A stretch of 64,000 nt of DNA from Aliiglaciecola lipolytica (GCF_018860635.1 NZ_JAHKPT010000007.1:51591-115590), one strand, 5' to 3'; positions 8,737 to 17,250 are shown, numbered from the stretch's first letter. A program made the numbers and translations. The notes: generated by a model from the sequence alone, not told the origin.

Positions 8737-9341
8737 GGCTGCACCACTTCACTGGTGAGCTTTTGAGTCGCAAGTCCAACTTCTCGAAGCGGCTCTTGTC
8801 GGCGGCCGTGCATAACTAGCATTTTGGCCATATATGGCACACATAGTTTATAGTCCACAGGAAGTGAATCAAAAATTCGCATTAAGTCTTCGGTAGACAA
8901 ATCCTCTAAACTAATTTGTATACTATCGTTGGGCGCCCAATTCGTGACGGGGTCAAGCATGGGCCCAGTTAGCAAAGGATTATCTTCTAAACACTGCATG
9001 GTTCTGCCAAGAATTCGATATTCTTGATCCGCTGTAATTCCCCATGGAATCATCAAAAAGTGAAACTCAAGAGGCAAGTAGGCCCTGCCTTTAGCCATTG
9101 CTTTCCCTGAATATGCAGCCCTACTGGTACTATTGAAATCAACTCGATATAAGAACAGCGCGAGACAAGGTGGTGTGATAAGCGGGTTATCTTCTAGATT
9201 TAAATCTTCGGTTCGAGCAAGCACAACAGTGGTGTCAGTAGAACTCGATCCACCGGGTATGGGTTGCTGTTGATCAAAGCAGTGGCTTAAAAACCGTACC
9301 AAACTACTTCCGACCGCGGCTACAGATGCAAAGTCAGCCAT
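8733..9341 (-). CDS. eCIS tail terminator/cap protein (DUF4255, Pvc16/Afp16-like)
   Basis: 202 aa with features of the DUF4255 / Pvc16 N-terminal family: an N-terminal helix (FASVAAVGSSLVRFLSHCF), then LNLEDNPLITPPCLALFLYRV, LEFHFLMIPWGITADQEYRILG, NPLLTGPML and a 'SIQISLEDLSTEDLMRIF' helix. Afp16 ends the growing tube-sheath and sets particle length. Here it is the first gene of the operon as seen in this window, whereas in Afp/PVC the homologue is last. The ATG at 9341 has only a weak ribosome binding site. No other gene lies between it and the 0.8-kb gene-free region upstream, so the eCIS promoter is probably just to its right. Confidence 0.85.
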   Translation of the reverse strand: MADFASVAAVGSSLVRFLSHCFDQQQPIPGGSSSTDTTVVLARTEDLNLEDNPLITPPCLALFLYRVDFNSTSRAAYSGKAMAKGRAYLPLEFHFLMIPWGITADQEYRILGRTMQCLEDNPLLTGPMLDPVTNWAPNDSIQISLEDLSTEDLMRIFDSLPVDYKLCVPYMAKMLVMHGRRQEPLREVGLATQKLTSEVVQP

Positions 9342-10152
9342 TTCTGTACACTCATAAACATTGTCTCATCCATTGAACAATTAACCTGTTTAAAAATAAG
9401 AGCTTTATCTGAGGAGCATCGACACGTACTTTAATTAAATGCCACGATCAATGAGCTCACCCAATTCACACGAGGCTCCATATGCTCTCGACTTGAACAG
9501 ATTTGCTAGACTGCTATTTAAAAAATATTGATCACAATACCCTTGGGTATTTTTTCTTAATGCTCGCTATTAACTACGAGATAAATTCAGGAAGGAAATG
9601 CAAAATCCTATATCTAAAGCGGTAAAACCTAAAACTGCCAACGATTAAATATTAGGCGATTTATCACTTATTGCAACCTAATAACGACCAAAAAGATCAC
9701 ATTTTGAGCAAATGTATACTTCAAAAACAATCCCCATAAGTTGGCAAGCCTTACTACTGCTGGTTCTAAACTACGTTCTCGTTAACCGAACAAATCGAAA
9801 AATTTTTAGGATAAATATGAAGTGTTGTAGCGTTCTCATTTAACCAGTGAAAAATGGTTATTTTAAAACGACTACGAGTGTTGCTTATAGGCTACAAAAC
9901 AATTTTATTATGGGGCTATTTGATATCAATAAAATCCATTTATTCCGTTTTAAATTTTTCTTTAACATCTCTTTATTAAAAAAATGCACATATTTTGACC
10001 TTAAATTCTCAAAATTACGCCTACTTAAAATAGCGGTTTTTTCGATCGCTAATATATCTGTTACTAAAACGAAGTTTGCAGGTTTGTGTTGTTTAACACT
10101 GGAGTACTGCAAGGAAACTAAGTAGGCAAATTTATTTACATTAGGAAAGAAA
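9342..10152. other. AT-rich gene-free region between the eCIS and PEP-CTERM genes
   Basis: I see no convincing gene here. Short overlapping frames on both strands around 9850-10170 have skewed lysine/phenylalanine content and no ribosome binding site. A small hairpin (AATACCC, loop TT, GGGTATT) followed by T residues lies at 9536-9555 and reads as a weak terminator on the plus strand, but no plus-strand gene precedes it. The region must hold the promoters for the leftward eCIS operon and the rightward PEP-CTERM gene. Confidence 0.5.
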
Positions 10153-11055
10153 ATGGAACTTAGAAAACACATTATAAGAACAAGCAGTGCAGTACTGTTT
10201 AGTGTCTGTGCTATTCAACCGGCAATATCTGCTGTCATAATCGATGATCCGTCTTACTTTGTTAGACCTGCCCTTAGAGTAAGCGCAGGGGAAATAATAG
10301 ATGGGATTAGGGTAAATAGTGAAACTGAAGCCACCCTTAGCCAAGGTGTTTCGGGATATTCAGAATCCACTGTTAACCTAAGTGAAGGTACCGTAAAGAT
10401 GTACTCCTCTGAATATGGGTCAACTTTAGATGGACTGCAAACTTTTGGTAGTTTTGGTGAAAGAGTGACCATTAAAAATGGAGCAGGAAGTAGCTGGGAT
10501 GTGGGCTTTGATATCGAAGGCTTCTTAGAGGTGTATGCGGGCGCACCATTGATTCCAGGCGTAGATACATCACCTGGTATTTTTTATGATGTAGGCATTG
10601 CGGTCTATAATGCAGGTGAAGTATCGTGGAATAACTTTGTGCCTGGTTTTAACGATTCTTCGCCCGTTTTGTACGAGTATAGTTCAGCCTATGATTCTAT
10701 TGACGCTGAGGCAGAAAGTAGTTTCTACGATCTATTTACCAGTGCGTTGGGGTCAGTGGAGATTGCATCAGATTACGAGGTTTACGATATTTTTGCTTTT
10801 ACCAATGTAATTGTTAATTCAGATTACGGAGACGGATTAGAGGCCTACGATGCAGATTTCTTACACACAGCGTCATTCAACATGAATTTTGCCGATGGAG
10901 TGGATGCTTATTCTAGTTCAGGTGATTTTATGGGATTAGCTAAACTGCCTGTAGATGACGGCGATCCTAGTCAGATCCCAGAACCTGAGTCCTTGTTGTT
11001 ATTTGCATCAGGAATTGCGCTGTTCTTCACCAGGCGTAAGCTTATAGTCAGCTAA
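10153..11055 (+). CDS. PEP-CTERM sorting domain protein (secreted, exosortase substrate)
   Basis: 300 aa. The N-terminus is a Sec signal peptide (basic MELRKHIIR, then a hydrophobic stretch ending AISA at about residue 27). The last ~25 residues form a PEP-CTERM signal: IPEPESLLLF, hydrophobic segment, then RRK. Such proteins are exported, cut by an exosortase (EpsH/XrtA type) and usually linked to exopolysaccharide. The mature part is acidic and rich in Ser, Gly, Tyr and Asp (SGYSESTVNLSEGTVKMYSS and similar), suggesting a beta-rich surface protein, with no enzyme motif seen. An AGGAAAG site lies 5 bases before the ATG. No exosortase is in the window. It converges with the sigma factor gene 10 bp downstream. 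Confidence 0.85.
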   Translation: MELRKHIIRTSSAVLFSVCAIQPAISAVIIDDPSYFVRPALRVSAGEIIDGIRVNSETEATLSQGVSGYSESTVNLSEGTVKMYSSEYGSTLDGLQTFGSFGERVTIKNGAGSSWDVGFDIEGFLEVYAGAPLIPGVDTSPGIFYDVGIAVYNAGEVSWNNFVPGFNDSSPVLYEYSSAYDSIDAEAESSFYDLFTSALGSVEIASDYEVYDIFAFTNVIVNSDYGDGLEAYDADFLHTASFNMNFADGVDAYSSSGDFMGLAKLPVDDGDPSQIPEPESLLLFASGIALFFTRRKLIVS

Positions 11056-11065
11056 GCCGATGAAA

Positions 11066-11674
11066 TTACGTTTCGGCATCGGGTATCTGATCTTGCATAT
11101 CAAGCTCGTTCAACAACCAAGCACGAGATGCACGCCAGTTACGCTTGATTGTTGAAGGGGATGTGCCTATTACGGCGGCGATTTCATCAATGGACACGCC
11201 GCCAAAATAACGCATTTCAACTATTTGCGCCCGTGACTTGTCGATATTGGCCAATTTGTTGAGGGCATCATCGAGCAAGCACAAACTAAAAGTATCATCA
11301 CGATCATGGTCTGCAGAATGGTTAGTGAGTAAAGTCACTTTTTGGTGAGAGCGTTTATCTGCGTATTTTTTACGGGCATGGTCGACTAAAACGCGACGCA
11401 TAATTTGCGCAGAAAATGCTAAAAAGTGGGCTTTATCTTGCCATTTTATTTGTTCGAGATTAACTAGACGAATAGCAGCTTCATGCACCAGATCGCCGGC
11501 AGATAAAGAAACACCACCTTCACGTTCTAGGCAAAAGGCAGAAAGGCGGGTTAATTCGTTGTATAACACATCAAAAAGCCTGTTGCGCGCGCTGATATCT
11601 CCCTCTCGCCAGGCAGCTAGCATTTGCTCAACAGAGCCAGTATTAGAGCTAGAATGAGAGCTAGAAGATGACAT
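11066..11674 (-). CDS. ECF-family RNA polymerase sigma factor (TIGR02999 / ECF43-like)
   Basis: 202 aa with sigma region 2 at about residues 25-100 (LVHEAAIRLV, then FLAFSAQIMRRVLVDHARKK) and a region 4 helix-turn-helix at about 150-195 (VEMRYFGGVSIDEIAAVIG, TSPSTIKRNW). The pattern fits the Sig-70_X6/TIGR02999 group, whose members are often paired with Ser/Thr kinases; in Vibrio, EcfP of this type needs phosphorylation by PknT. Here a kinase gene is divergent 180 bp away, and a Ser-rich stretch (SLSAGD) sits just before the LVHEA helix. I chose the ATG at 11674 because the longer frame starts with TTG and lacks a ribosome site, while GGAA precedes this ATG. The first ten residues are nearly all serine. 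No anti-sigma factor is adjacent. Confidence 0.85.
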   Translation of the reverse strand: MSSSSSHSSSNTGSVEQMLAAWREGDISARNRLFDVLYNELTRLSAFCLEREGGVSLSAGDLVHEAAIRLVNLEQIKWQDKAHFLAFSAQIMRRVLVDHARKKYADKRSHQKVTLLTNHSADHDRDDTFSLCLLDDALNKLANIDKSRAQIVEMRYFGGVSIDEIAAVIGTSPSTIKRNWRASRAWLLNELDMQDQIPDAET

Positions 11675-11853
11675 GTTTATTCCGAAAGACGGTTGCTTAA
11701 ATAGCAATTGCAACTAAACCCAAATAGCATATATTTCATAGATGCTCAGTTTAGAATAATAAAATCAGTAATATATGTCGAATATTTAAATTGTATATAC
11801 GATTTAAACTGAAAACCATTGCAACCCGAATGATCGTTATCTGGGATAAAACC

Positions 11854-14256
11854 ATGACCACTGAATCAACACAATTTGAATTACAAGCCATGCAACTATT
11901 TGAAGCTTCTTTAGATATCCCTAAAGAACAACGCAGTGATTGGCTAACAGAGCAAACAGGGAAAAATACTAAATTGCGAAATCGGGTCTTGCAGCTGTTA
12001 GAAAAAGATGAGATTTCCGAAAATGTAATGCATACCGGAAAGGTCGATGTGGATTCCGATACGATTGATATGCCCGAAAAAATTGGTGCTTACAAAATAA
12101 TCAAATTAATTGGCCAAGGTGGTATGGGAGCAGTTTACAAAGGAAAACGTGACAGCGGTGACTTTGAACATGATGTCGCCATTAAAGTGATACGCACTAA
12201 GGCGTTACCTGAGAAACTGATCGAACGATTTGAACGGGAAAGACAAACCCTAGCGCAACTCAACCATCCCAATATAGCCAGACTTTACGACGGTGGACAA
12301 ACACCGCAAAAAATGCCGTATTTTATGATGGAATATATTGACGGGTTGCCGCTAACCAAGTGGTGCGAACAACAAAACTTAAGCGATTCGAGACGCATTC
12401 AACTATTGATAAAAGCTTGTGAAGCAGTTCGTTATGCGCACCAAAACCTGATCATTCATCGAGATATTACTCCCTCTAACGTACTGGTTGATAAAGCTGG
12501 TGAAGTAAAATTAATTGATTTTGGTATCGCCAAACCTACATCGACTCGAAGTGACAATGTTGACGCTTCAAGTTCGTTAGCAAGTATGAGTTTTACCCCA
12601 GGCTTTGCCGCTCCTGAACGTGCAACAGGTGACGGTAATAACACCTTAGTTGATATCTATTCTTTAGGTAAATTGCTGGAAGCTATTTTTAAACAACGCA
12701 GCATCCCAAAAGAACTGCAAGCAATCATTAATCAAGCAACAGCCGCACTACCACAGCACCGTTTTCAAACAGTAAATGCGTTAATAGTCGAACTAGAAAA
12801 CTACTTACAGCAATTCCCAGTAACCGCCTACTCCACTTCGAACACCTATAAATTTAGCAAGTTTATTAAGCGTCATACTAAAGCGTCAATGATTGCAGGA
12901 CTGGCACTGGTGGCAATTTTATCAGCGTTGGGAACCTCAATATATCAATATCAACGTGCCGAACAAAATTTAGTGCAGGCGCAAGCTCGATTCGATGACG
13001 TTAGAGCATTGGCAAAGTACCAAATTTTTGATTTGTACGATAATTTAAAACGCGTGGCTGGAAACACCAGCATTCGTGCTGATTTGGCCCATAGAGGACA
13101 ACAATATCTGGCTAACCTGAGTAAACAGGCAAATGCATCAGCTGAGCTCAAACTTGAAACGGCGCAAGGATATATTCGTTTAGCGCGTATTTTTGGCGTG
13201 CCTGCCGAACCTAACTTGGGTGATGTGACTATTTCTCGCGTTAACTTATCTACAGCCCAAGTGATGTTGGATGAACTGCTGTCGTCGGCGCCCAACTTAC
13301 CCGATGTAAAAGCCACGAAAGTAGAGTTGATGGCAGCACAAGGGATGATTTTAGTTCACGATGATAGTGATTTAGTAGCTGCACAGAAGACTATTGCCCA
13401 AGGCCGAAAAATACTTGAATCAGTCCCCCATCCCAAAAGAAGTGAACTTTGGTATCTGGCCCAACGAAATTTGTTATATACCGATTTAGAAAGGGCAGAT
13501 CAGGCTGGTGATTCTCAATACTTACGGGAAAATGCCAATCGATTAAGGGAAGATACCCAAGAATGGCCTAAGGCGATGCAAAAACGTGCAATTGCAAAGC
13601 AAGACCAAGCCTACAGCTTCTATTGGTTGGCCATGGCCGATTTTATTGACAGGAATAATGTTGAAGCAATTCAATATTTTCGTGAAGCGGACCGTCGGCT
13701 AAGCGCACTGGAAGCTAATCAGCCCAACGACCCTATGTTGCTCTATTTATTGTCTTGGACAAATTACATCGCCTATGGAGCAGCAGCAAATTTACATGAC
13801 CAAAAGCAGTCGGTAGAATTTTTGGATAAAGCCACAGCAACCACAGAAAAGCTGAAAACCTTGCAAGAAGGTGATGCTTCTATTACCCGTCTTGCCATGC
13901 AAATGCGCGAAGCAAAATCACAATTGTTGGCGGAAATGGGTGACTTTGAACAAGCGATTTCCCAACAAATTGATATAGTTGCAGAGCAAAAGCGCTTGGC
14001 AGAAGCTAAACCCGAACCTTCCCAATATTCTACCTGGGCATTTTCCCATTTGATTCTAGCCTACATGTATCGAGATGTAGATAGATTAACCGATGCTTGC
14101 ATCAGCCTCGAAACTGCCGAGCAACTTTTGCGCCCATTTGTCGCAAACAAACAACTCAGTGGTTACATGTACAATGCAGCAACTCGCTTACCCTCTGCCA
14201 TCGAAAAGTGTCGAAATGGAGAAGATTTACCCACCATGAAATGGTTATTGGATTAG
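11854..14256 (+). CDS. Membrane Ser/Thr protein kinase with C-terminal TPR-like region (STPK)
   Basis: 800 aa. A Hanks-type kinase domain spans about residues 80-310: glycine loop GQGGMGAVYKG (87-97), VAIK lysine 111, HRDITPSNV (202-210) and DFG (222-224). The HRD motif has Thr where Lys is usual (HRDxKPxN), and the aspartate is kept. One membrane helix follows at about 344-363 (IAGLALVAILSALGTSIY). The ~430-residue C-terminal part is helical and resembles degenerate TPR repeats, and would lie outside the cytoplasm as a sensor. The N-terminal 75 residues are a helical cap common in kinases linked to ECF sigma factors. It is divergent from the sigma gene, so a kinase-to-sigma pathway is likely. 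I chose ATG 11854 (GGGA 7 bases upstream) over an upstream TTG. Confidence 0.87.
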   Translation: MTTESTQFELQAMQLFEASLDIPKEQRSDWLTEQTGKNTKLRNRVLQLLEKDEISENVMHTGKVDVDSDTIDMPEKIGAYKIIKLIGQGGMGAVYKGKRDSGDFEHDVAIKVIRTKALPEKLIERFERERQTLAQLNHPNIARLYDGGQTPQKMPYFMMEYIDGLPLTKWCEQQNLSDSRRIQLLIKACEAVRYAHQNLIIHRDITPSNVLVDKAGEVKLIDFGIAKPTSTRSDNVDASSSLASMSFTPGFAAPERATGDGNNTLVDIYSLGKLLEAIFKQRSIPKELQAIINQATAALPQHRFQTVNALIVELENYLQQFPVTAYSTSNTYKFSKFIKRHTKASMIAGLALVAILSALGTSIYQYQRAEQNLVQAQARFDDVRALAKYQIFDLYDNLKRVAGNTSIRADLAHRGQQYLANLSKQANASAELKLETAQGYIRLARIFGVPAEPNLGDVTISRVNLSTAQVMLDELLSSAPNLPDVKATKVELMAAQGMILVHDDSDLVAAQKTIAQGRKILESVPHPKRSELWYLAQRNLLYTDLERADQAGDSQYLRENANRLREDTQEWPKAMQKRAIAKQDQAYSFYWLAMADFIDRNNVEAIQYFREADRRLSALEANQPNDPMLLYLLSWTNYIAYGAAANLHDQKQSVEFLDKATATTEKLKTLQEGDASITRLAMQMREAKSQLLAEMGDFEQAISQQIDIVAEQKRLAEAKPEPSQYSTWAFSHLILAYMYRDVDRLTDACISLETAEQLLRPFVANKQLSGYMYNAATRLPSAIEKCRNGEDLPTMKWLLD

Positions 14257-14463
14257 TTAGGAAGCTTCATTTTCAGCAGTTTGCTGTTACCTAAAAGTAA
14301 TTAAATGGCGCAATATACGACCTAGATTGTGTTTGCTTTTTACTCACCTTGATTAATAGTCTTTTGTGAATCTTTGATTTAAAACAGGGAGTGATTGCAC
14401 CAATAACACTCAAGCCTCAGGGTCTCAGAAAACTAAAATATTGATTTACATAGATTTATTTCT

Positions 14464-14479
14464 TGGCGTATTTTTTGCT
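14464..14479 (+). promoter_or_regulatory. Sigma-54 (RpoN) -24/-12 promoter of the nitrite-channel/cyanase operon
   Basis: The sequence TGGCGTATTTTTTGCT matches the RpoN consensus TGGCAC-N5-TTGC at the key bases: GG at 14465-14466 and GC at 14477-14478, 12 bp apart. The predicted transcript would start near 14490, just before the first leader hairpin. A TTGCACCA half-site resembling an NtrC site lies about 90 bp upstream (14395-14402), but its partner half is poor. The pairing with a nitrogen operon supports NtrC-dependent activation; this is inference. Confidence 0.7.
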
Positions 14480-14493
14480 TTTAGTAAAATGTA

Positions 14494-14538
14494 ACTCAAC
14501 GAAGAGTCTACGGTCACAATATTCGAACAAAGGCGTTC
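14494..14538 (+). promoter_or_regulatory. ANTAR-type two-hairpin antitermination leader (NasR/NasT target)
   Basis: Two small stem-loops with six-base loops lie 17 nt apart. Hairpin 1 is ACTC-AACGAA-GAGT (14494-14507). Hairpin 2 is GAAC-AAAGGC-GTTC (14525-14538). Both loops have A at position 1 and G at position 4, the consensus recognised by ANTAR-domain antiterminators such as NasR and NasT. The right arm of hairpin 2 is also the left foot of the terminator at 14534-14579, so the two structures exclude each other, as the mechanism requires. Nitrate- or nitrite-induced readthrough is expected. No nasR, nasS or nasT gene lies in the window. Confidence 0.75.
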
Positions 14539-14579
14539 AACTTCCTATGCACTGTATAGGAATTTGAACGTTTTTTTTT
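14534..14579 (+). terminator. Leader (attenuator) terminator upstream of the formate/nitrite channel gene
   Basis: A strong intrinsic terminator: CGTTCAA and TTCCTAT pair with ATAGGAA and TTGAACG (14 base pairs with one C-T mismatch, 7-nt loop), followed by nine T residues at 14571-14579. It lies 80 bp before the start codon of the channel gene and ~280 bp after the kinase gene. Sitting just after a sigma-54 promoter and overlapping an ANTAR-type hairpin, it looks like a regulated attenuator and not simply the end of the kinase transcript. Confidence 0.85.
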
Positions 14580-14659
14580 GCCTGTAGAAAACGACAAGCC
14601 AGATGTATTGGCATGAGAAACAACAATTAAATTTGAACACTAATTTTACGAGGGTACTT

Positions 14660-15526
14660 ATGGCTTATTTACTTCCAGCAGAATTCGTCACTAAAATGGT
14701 CGATGCAGGCGAATCAAAAATATTTATGTCCACTCGCGATACGCTTATTCGCGGTTATATGGCTGGCGCAATACTCGCATTAGCAGCGGTATTTGCAATA
14801 ACTATTGCAGTGCAAACAGGTATGTTTCTTTTAGGCGCGATTTTATTCCCAGTAGGCTTCTGCATGCTGTATCTAATGGGGTTTGATTTGTTAACTGGCG
14901 TGTTTGTTTTATGTCCATTAGCATGGCTCGATAAACGTCCTGGCGTCACCATAAAAGGCATATTACGTAATTGGGGATTGGTATTTTTAGGTAACTTTGG
15001 TGGTGCTTTAACCGTTGCATTTATGATGGCATTTATTTTTACCTACGGTTTTAATGTTGACCCAGGGGCCATCGGTAAAAAAGTAGCGTCAATTGGTGAA
15101 GCTAGAACGCTAGGCTATGCTGAATATGGTACTGCGGGTTGGTTCACTATATTTATTCGCGGTATGTTGTGTAACTGGATGGTATCTCTAGGCGTAGTGG
15201 GCGCAATGATTTCGACCCATGTAAGCGGTAAGGTAATCGCCATGTGGATGCCTATCTTTTTGTTCTTCTTTATGGGATTCGAGCATTCAGTAGTGAACAT
15301 GTTTTTGTTCCCATTCAGCCTGATTTTAGGTGGTGAATTTTCAGTTGTTGATTACTTTATTTGGAATGAAATTCCAACCGCATTAGGAAATCTTGTCGGT
15401 GGTTTAGCCTTCACTGGATTAACACTATATACCACTCATGTTCGCACTGGCTCGAAACGAAAAGTAGCTCAAGTTTCTCCAGAAACTATTGCGTCTGGCA
15501 CTGTTGCGCCAAATGCAAGCAACTAA
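14660..15526 (+). CDS. Formate/nitrite transporter family channel (FocA/NirC)
   Basis: 288 aa integral membrane protein of the FNT family with about six hydrophobic segments. Typical FNT features are the N-terminal TRDTLIRGYMAGAILALAAVF, the first-repeat FPVGFCMLYLMGFDLLTGVF, the GNFGGALTVAFM helix, the central WFTIFIRGMLCNWMVSLGVV, and the C-terminal GFEHSVVNMFLFPFSLILGG (which holds the conserved GFEHSVANM-like block). FNT pentamers pass formate, nitrite or related small anions. The nitrogen-type promoter and leader and the cyanase downstream favour nitrite or cyanate over formate, but this is inference. I chose ATG 14660 with GAGGG upstream; the longer frame starts inside the leader. The gene overlaps the next by 14 bp. 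Confidence 0.9.
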   Translation: MAYLLPAEFVTKMVDAGESKIFMSTRDTLIRGYMAGAILALAAVFAITIAVQTGMFLLGAILFPVGFCMLYLMGFDLLTGVFVLCPLAWLDKRPGVTIKGILRNWGLVFLGNFGGALTVAFMMAFIFTYGFNVDPGAIGKKVASIGEARTLGYAEYGTAGWFTIFIRGMLCNWMVSLGVVGAMISTHVSGKVIAMWMPIFLFFFMGFEHSVVNMFLFPFSLILGGEFSVVDYFIWNEIPTALGNLVGGLAFTGLTLYTTHVRTGSKRKVAQVSPETIASGTVAPNASN

Positions 15527-17240
15527 AATTGTTACCGGCCAGTACTCAAGTGCTGGCCGAAAAGTTAACAATCAGGATTTTTGTGGCTTTGCTTCACCCA
15601 CGCCAATGCAAGCCCAATTAAATGGATTTGCTGCGGCTTTGGCTGATGGTATAAGTAGCAGTCAAGTAAGCCATATCGCCAGCCAGGCAGCGGTGAATAG
15701 TTTTCTTCACGATTACTATTCGACCTCGGATGCGTGGTCAGTAGAAACCTCTGCTAAGCGTGTTATCACTTCCATAAATGCGTGGTTGTTTGCCCATAGT
15801 AAACAAAGTGAATACCGATACGATCCCGACAAAGGTTATGTGTGTACTTTTGCTGCAGTGGTAATTAAAGGCACTTACGCGCACCTGTTCCATGTGGGAG
15901 ATTCACGGATTTACCTATGCCGTCAAGGTGCAATAGAACAACTCACTAATGACCACCAGCAAATTGCCGCTGAAGGACAGCGCTATCTCAGCCGCGCCTT
16001 AGGCATGGCCGATAGCATCGAAATTGATCATCAACAGATTGGCTTGATAGCCGGTGATATTTTGCTGCTGTGCACTGATGGTTTCCATGACTTTATTGAT
16101 GCCAGCGTTGTATTAGCGCAATTAGCAAGCCATGGGTTAGTAAACGATGGGTTAGCTGAACGTTTAGTCAATACTGCACTAGAAAACGGTAGTAACGACA
16201 ATATCACCGTGCAGTTGCTGCAAATACAAGAACTTAGCAATGAAACAAGCAGTCCAGTCAGCAATTTAGTGGAACAAATGCCACTTCCTCCGCCATTGCA
16301 TCCAGGTTGCCAATTTGATGGGTTTAATGTTGTTCGGCAATTACATTATTCCGCCCGCAGTCACGTTTATCTCGTTAATGATATCGATACTGGGCAGCCC
16401 CTTGTTTTGAAAACCCCTTCTGTTGATTTACAGGATGATGATGGCTATTTGGAACGTTTTTGTTTGGAAGAGTGGATATCTCGTCGTATTCACAATGTAC
16501 ACGTGTTAAAAGCCCCTAGCATTGACCGCCCAAAAAACTATCTATATACACTATCAGAATTTGTTGAAGGTCAATCTCTACAACAATGGTTAACCGACAA
16601 CCCTACCCCTGATTTGGTCACGGTCAGAGATATAATTGAACAGGTAGGACGGGGCTTACAAGCTTTCCATCGCTTAGAGATGCTACACCAAGATATACGT
16701 CCTGAAAATATTATGATTGATCAAAATGGTACAGTTAAAATCATCGATTTTGGCTCTACCATGGTGGCAGGCATTGAAGAGCTTGACCACAAACAACTCA
16801 AACTCGCTTTTCCTGGCACCGCACTGTATATGGCCCCAGAATATTTTTTAGGTGAGGTGGGAACCCAACGCTCTGATTTATTTTCATTAGCGGTATTAAC
16901 CTATTACATGCTAAGTGGCCGCTATCCATATGAGACTCACGTCGCCAAAACACGTACTTTTGCTCAACAGCGTAAGTTAAATTATCAATCGGTTTTAGAT
17001 GCTCATAGACATATACCTAGCTGGGTAGATGCAAGCTTACGTAAGGCATTGCAAGTAGACCCATACAAACGCTACGACGCGCTGTCTGAGTTTATCCACG
17101 ATTTACGGCACCCTAACCCACAGTTTTTACAACAAAATAAAGCGCCGCTATTGGAACGTAGTCCGCTGCTTTTTTGGCAATGGTTAAGTGCGCTACTTGC
17201 AATATTAAACATCTATTTATTCTATCTGTTAAATAATTGA
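15513..17240 (+). CDS. PP2C phosphatase-Ser/Thr kinase fusion with C-terminal membrane anchor
   Basis: 575 aa bifunctional protein. Residues ~5-235 form a PP2C domain: NNQDFCG, ALADGISS, FHVGDSRIYL, LLCTDGFHDF and the end motif SNDNITVQLLQ supply the metal-binding aspartates. Residues ~265-530 form a protein kinase domain. It has no clear glycine loop (LHYSARSHVYL), but has the VLK lysine, HQDIRPENI in place of HRDxKPxN, DFGST and an APEY motif. The final ~20 residues are a membrane helix (LLFWQWLSALLAILNIYLFY). Such fusions recur beside FNT channels in marine gammaproteobacteria. It overlaps the channel gene by 14 bp, so the pair may be co-translated and the channel may be a target; that is a guess. 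The start is ATG 15513; the longer TTG start has no support. Confidence 0.85.
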   Translation: MQATKIVTGQYSSAGRKVNNQDFCGFASPTPMQAQLNGFAAALADGISSSQVSHIASQAAVNSFLHDYYSTSDAWSVETSAKRVITSINAWLFAHSKQSEYRYDPDKGYVCTFAAVVIKGTYAHLFHVGDSRIYLCRQGAIEQLTNDHQQIAAEGQRYLSRALGMADSIEIDHQQIGLIAGDILLLCTDGFHDFIDASVVLAQLASHGLVNDGLAERLVNTALENGSNDNITVQLLQIQELSNETSSPVSNLVEQMPLPPPLHPGCQFDGFNVVRQLHYSARSHVYLVNDIDTGQPLVLKTPSVDLQDDDGYLERFCLEEWISRRIHNVHVLKAPSIDRPKNYLYTLSEFVEGQSLQQWLTDNPTPDLVTVRDIIEQVGRGLQAFHRLEMLHQDIRPENIMIDQNGTVKIIDFGSTMVAGIEELDHKQLKLAFPGTALYMAPEYFLGEVGTQRSDLFSLAVLTYYMLSGRYPYETHVAKTRTFAQQRKLNYQSVLDAHRHIPSWVDASLRKALQVDPYKRYDALSEFIHDLRHPNPQFLQQNKAPLLERSPLLFWQWLSALLAILNIYLFYLLNN

Positions 17241-17250
17241 GGGCATTACA

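Noticed and set aside
9536..9555. Plus-strand terminator-like hairpin (AATACCC/GGGTATT plus T run)
   Set aside because: Seven-bp stem with two-base loop, and no plus-strand gene upstream to end. Could be a remnant; not reported as a terminator feature.
9847..10172. Two overlapping opposite-strand frames of ~92-95 codons
   Set aside because: AT-rich sequence with K/F/L/N-rich products, no ribosome site and complete mutual overlap; they end at the PEP-CTERM promoter region.
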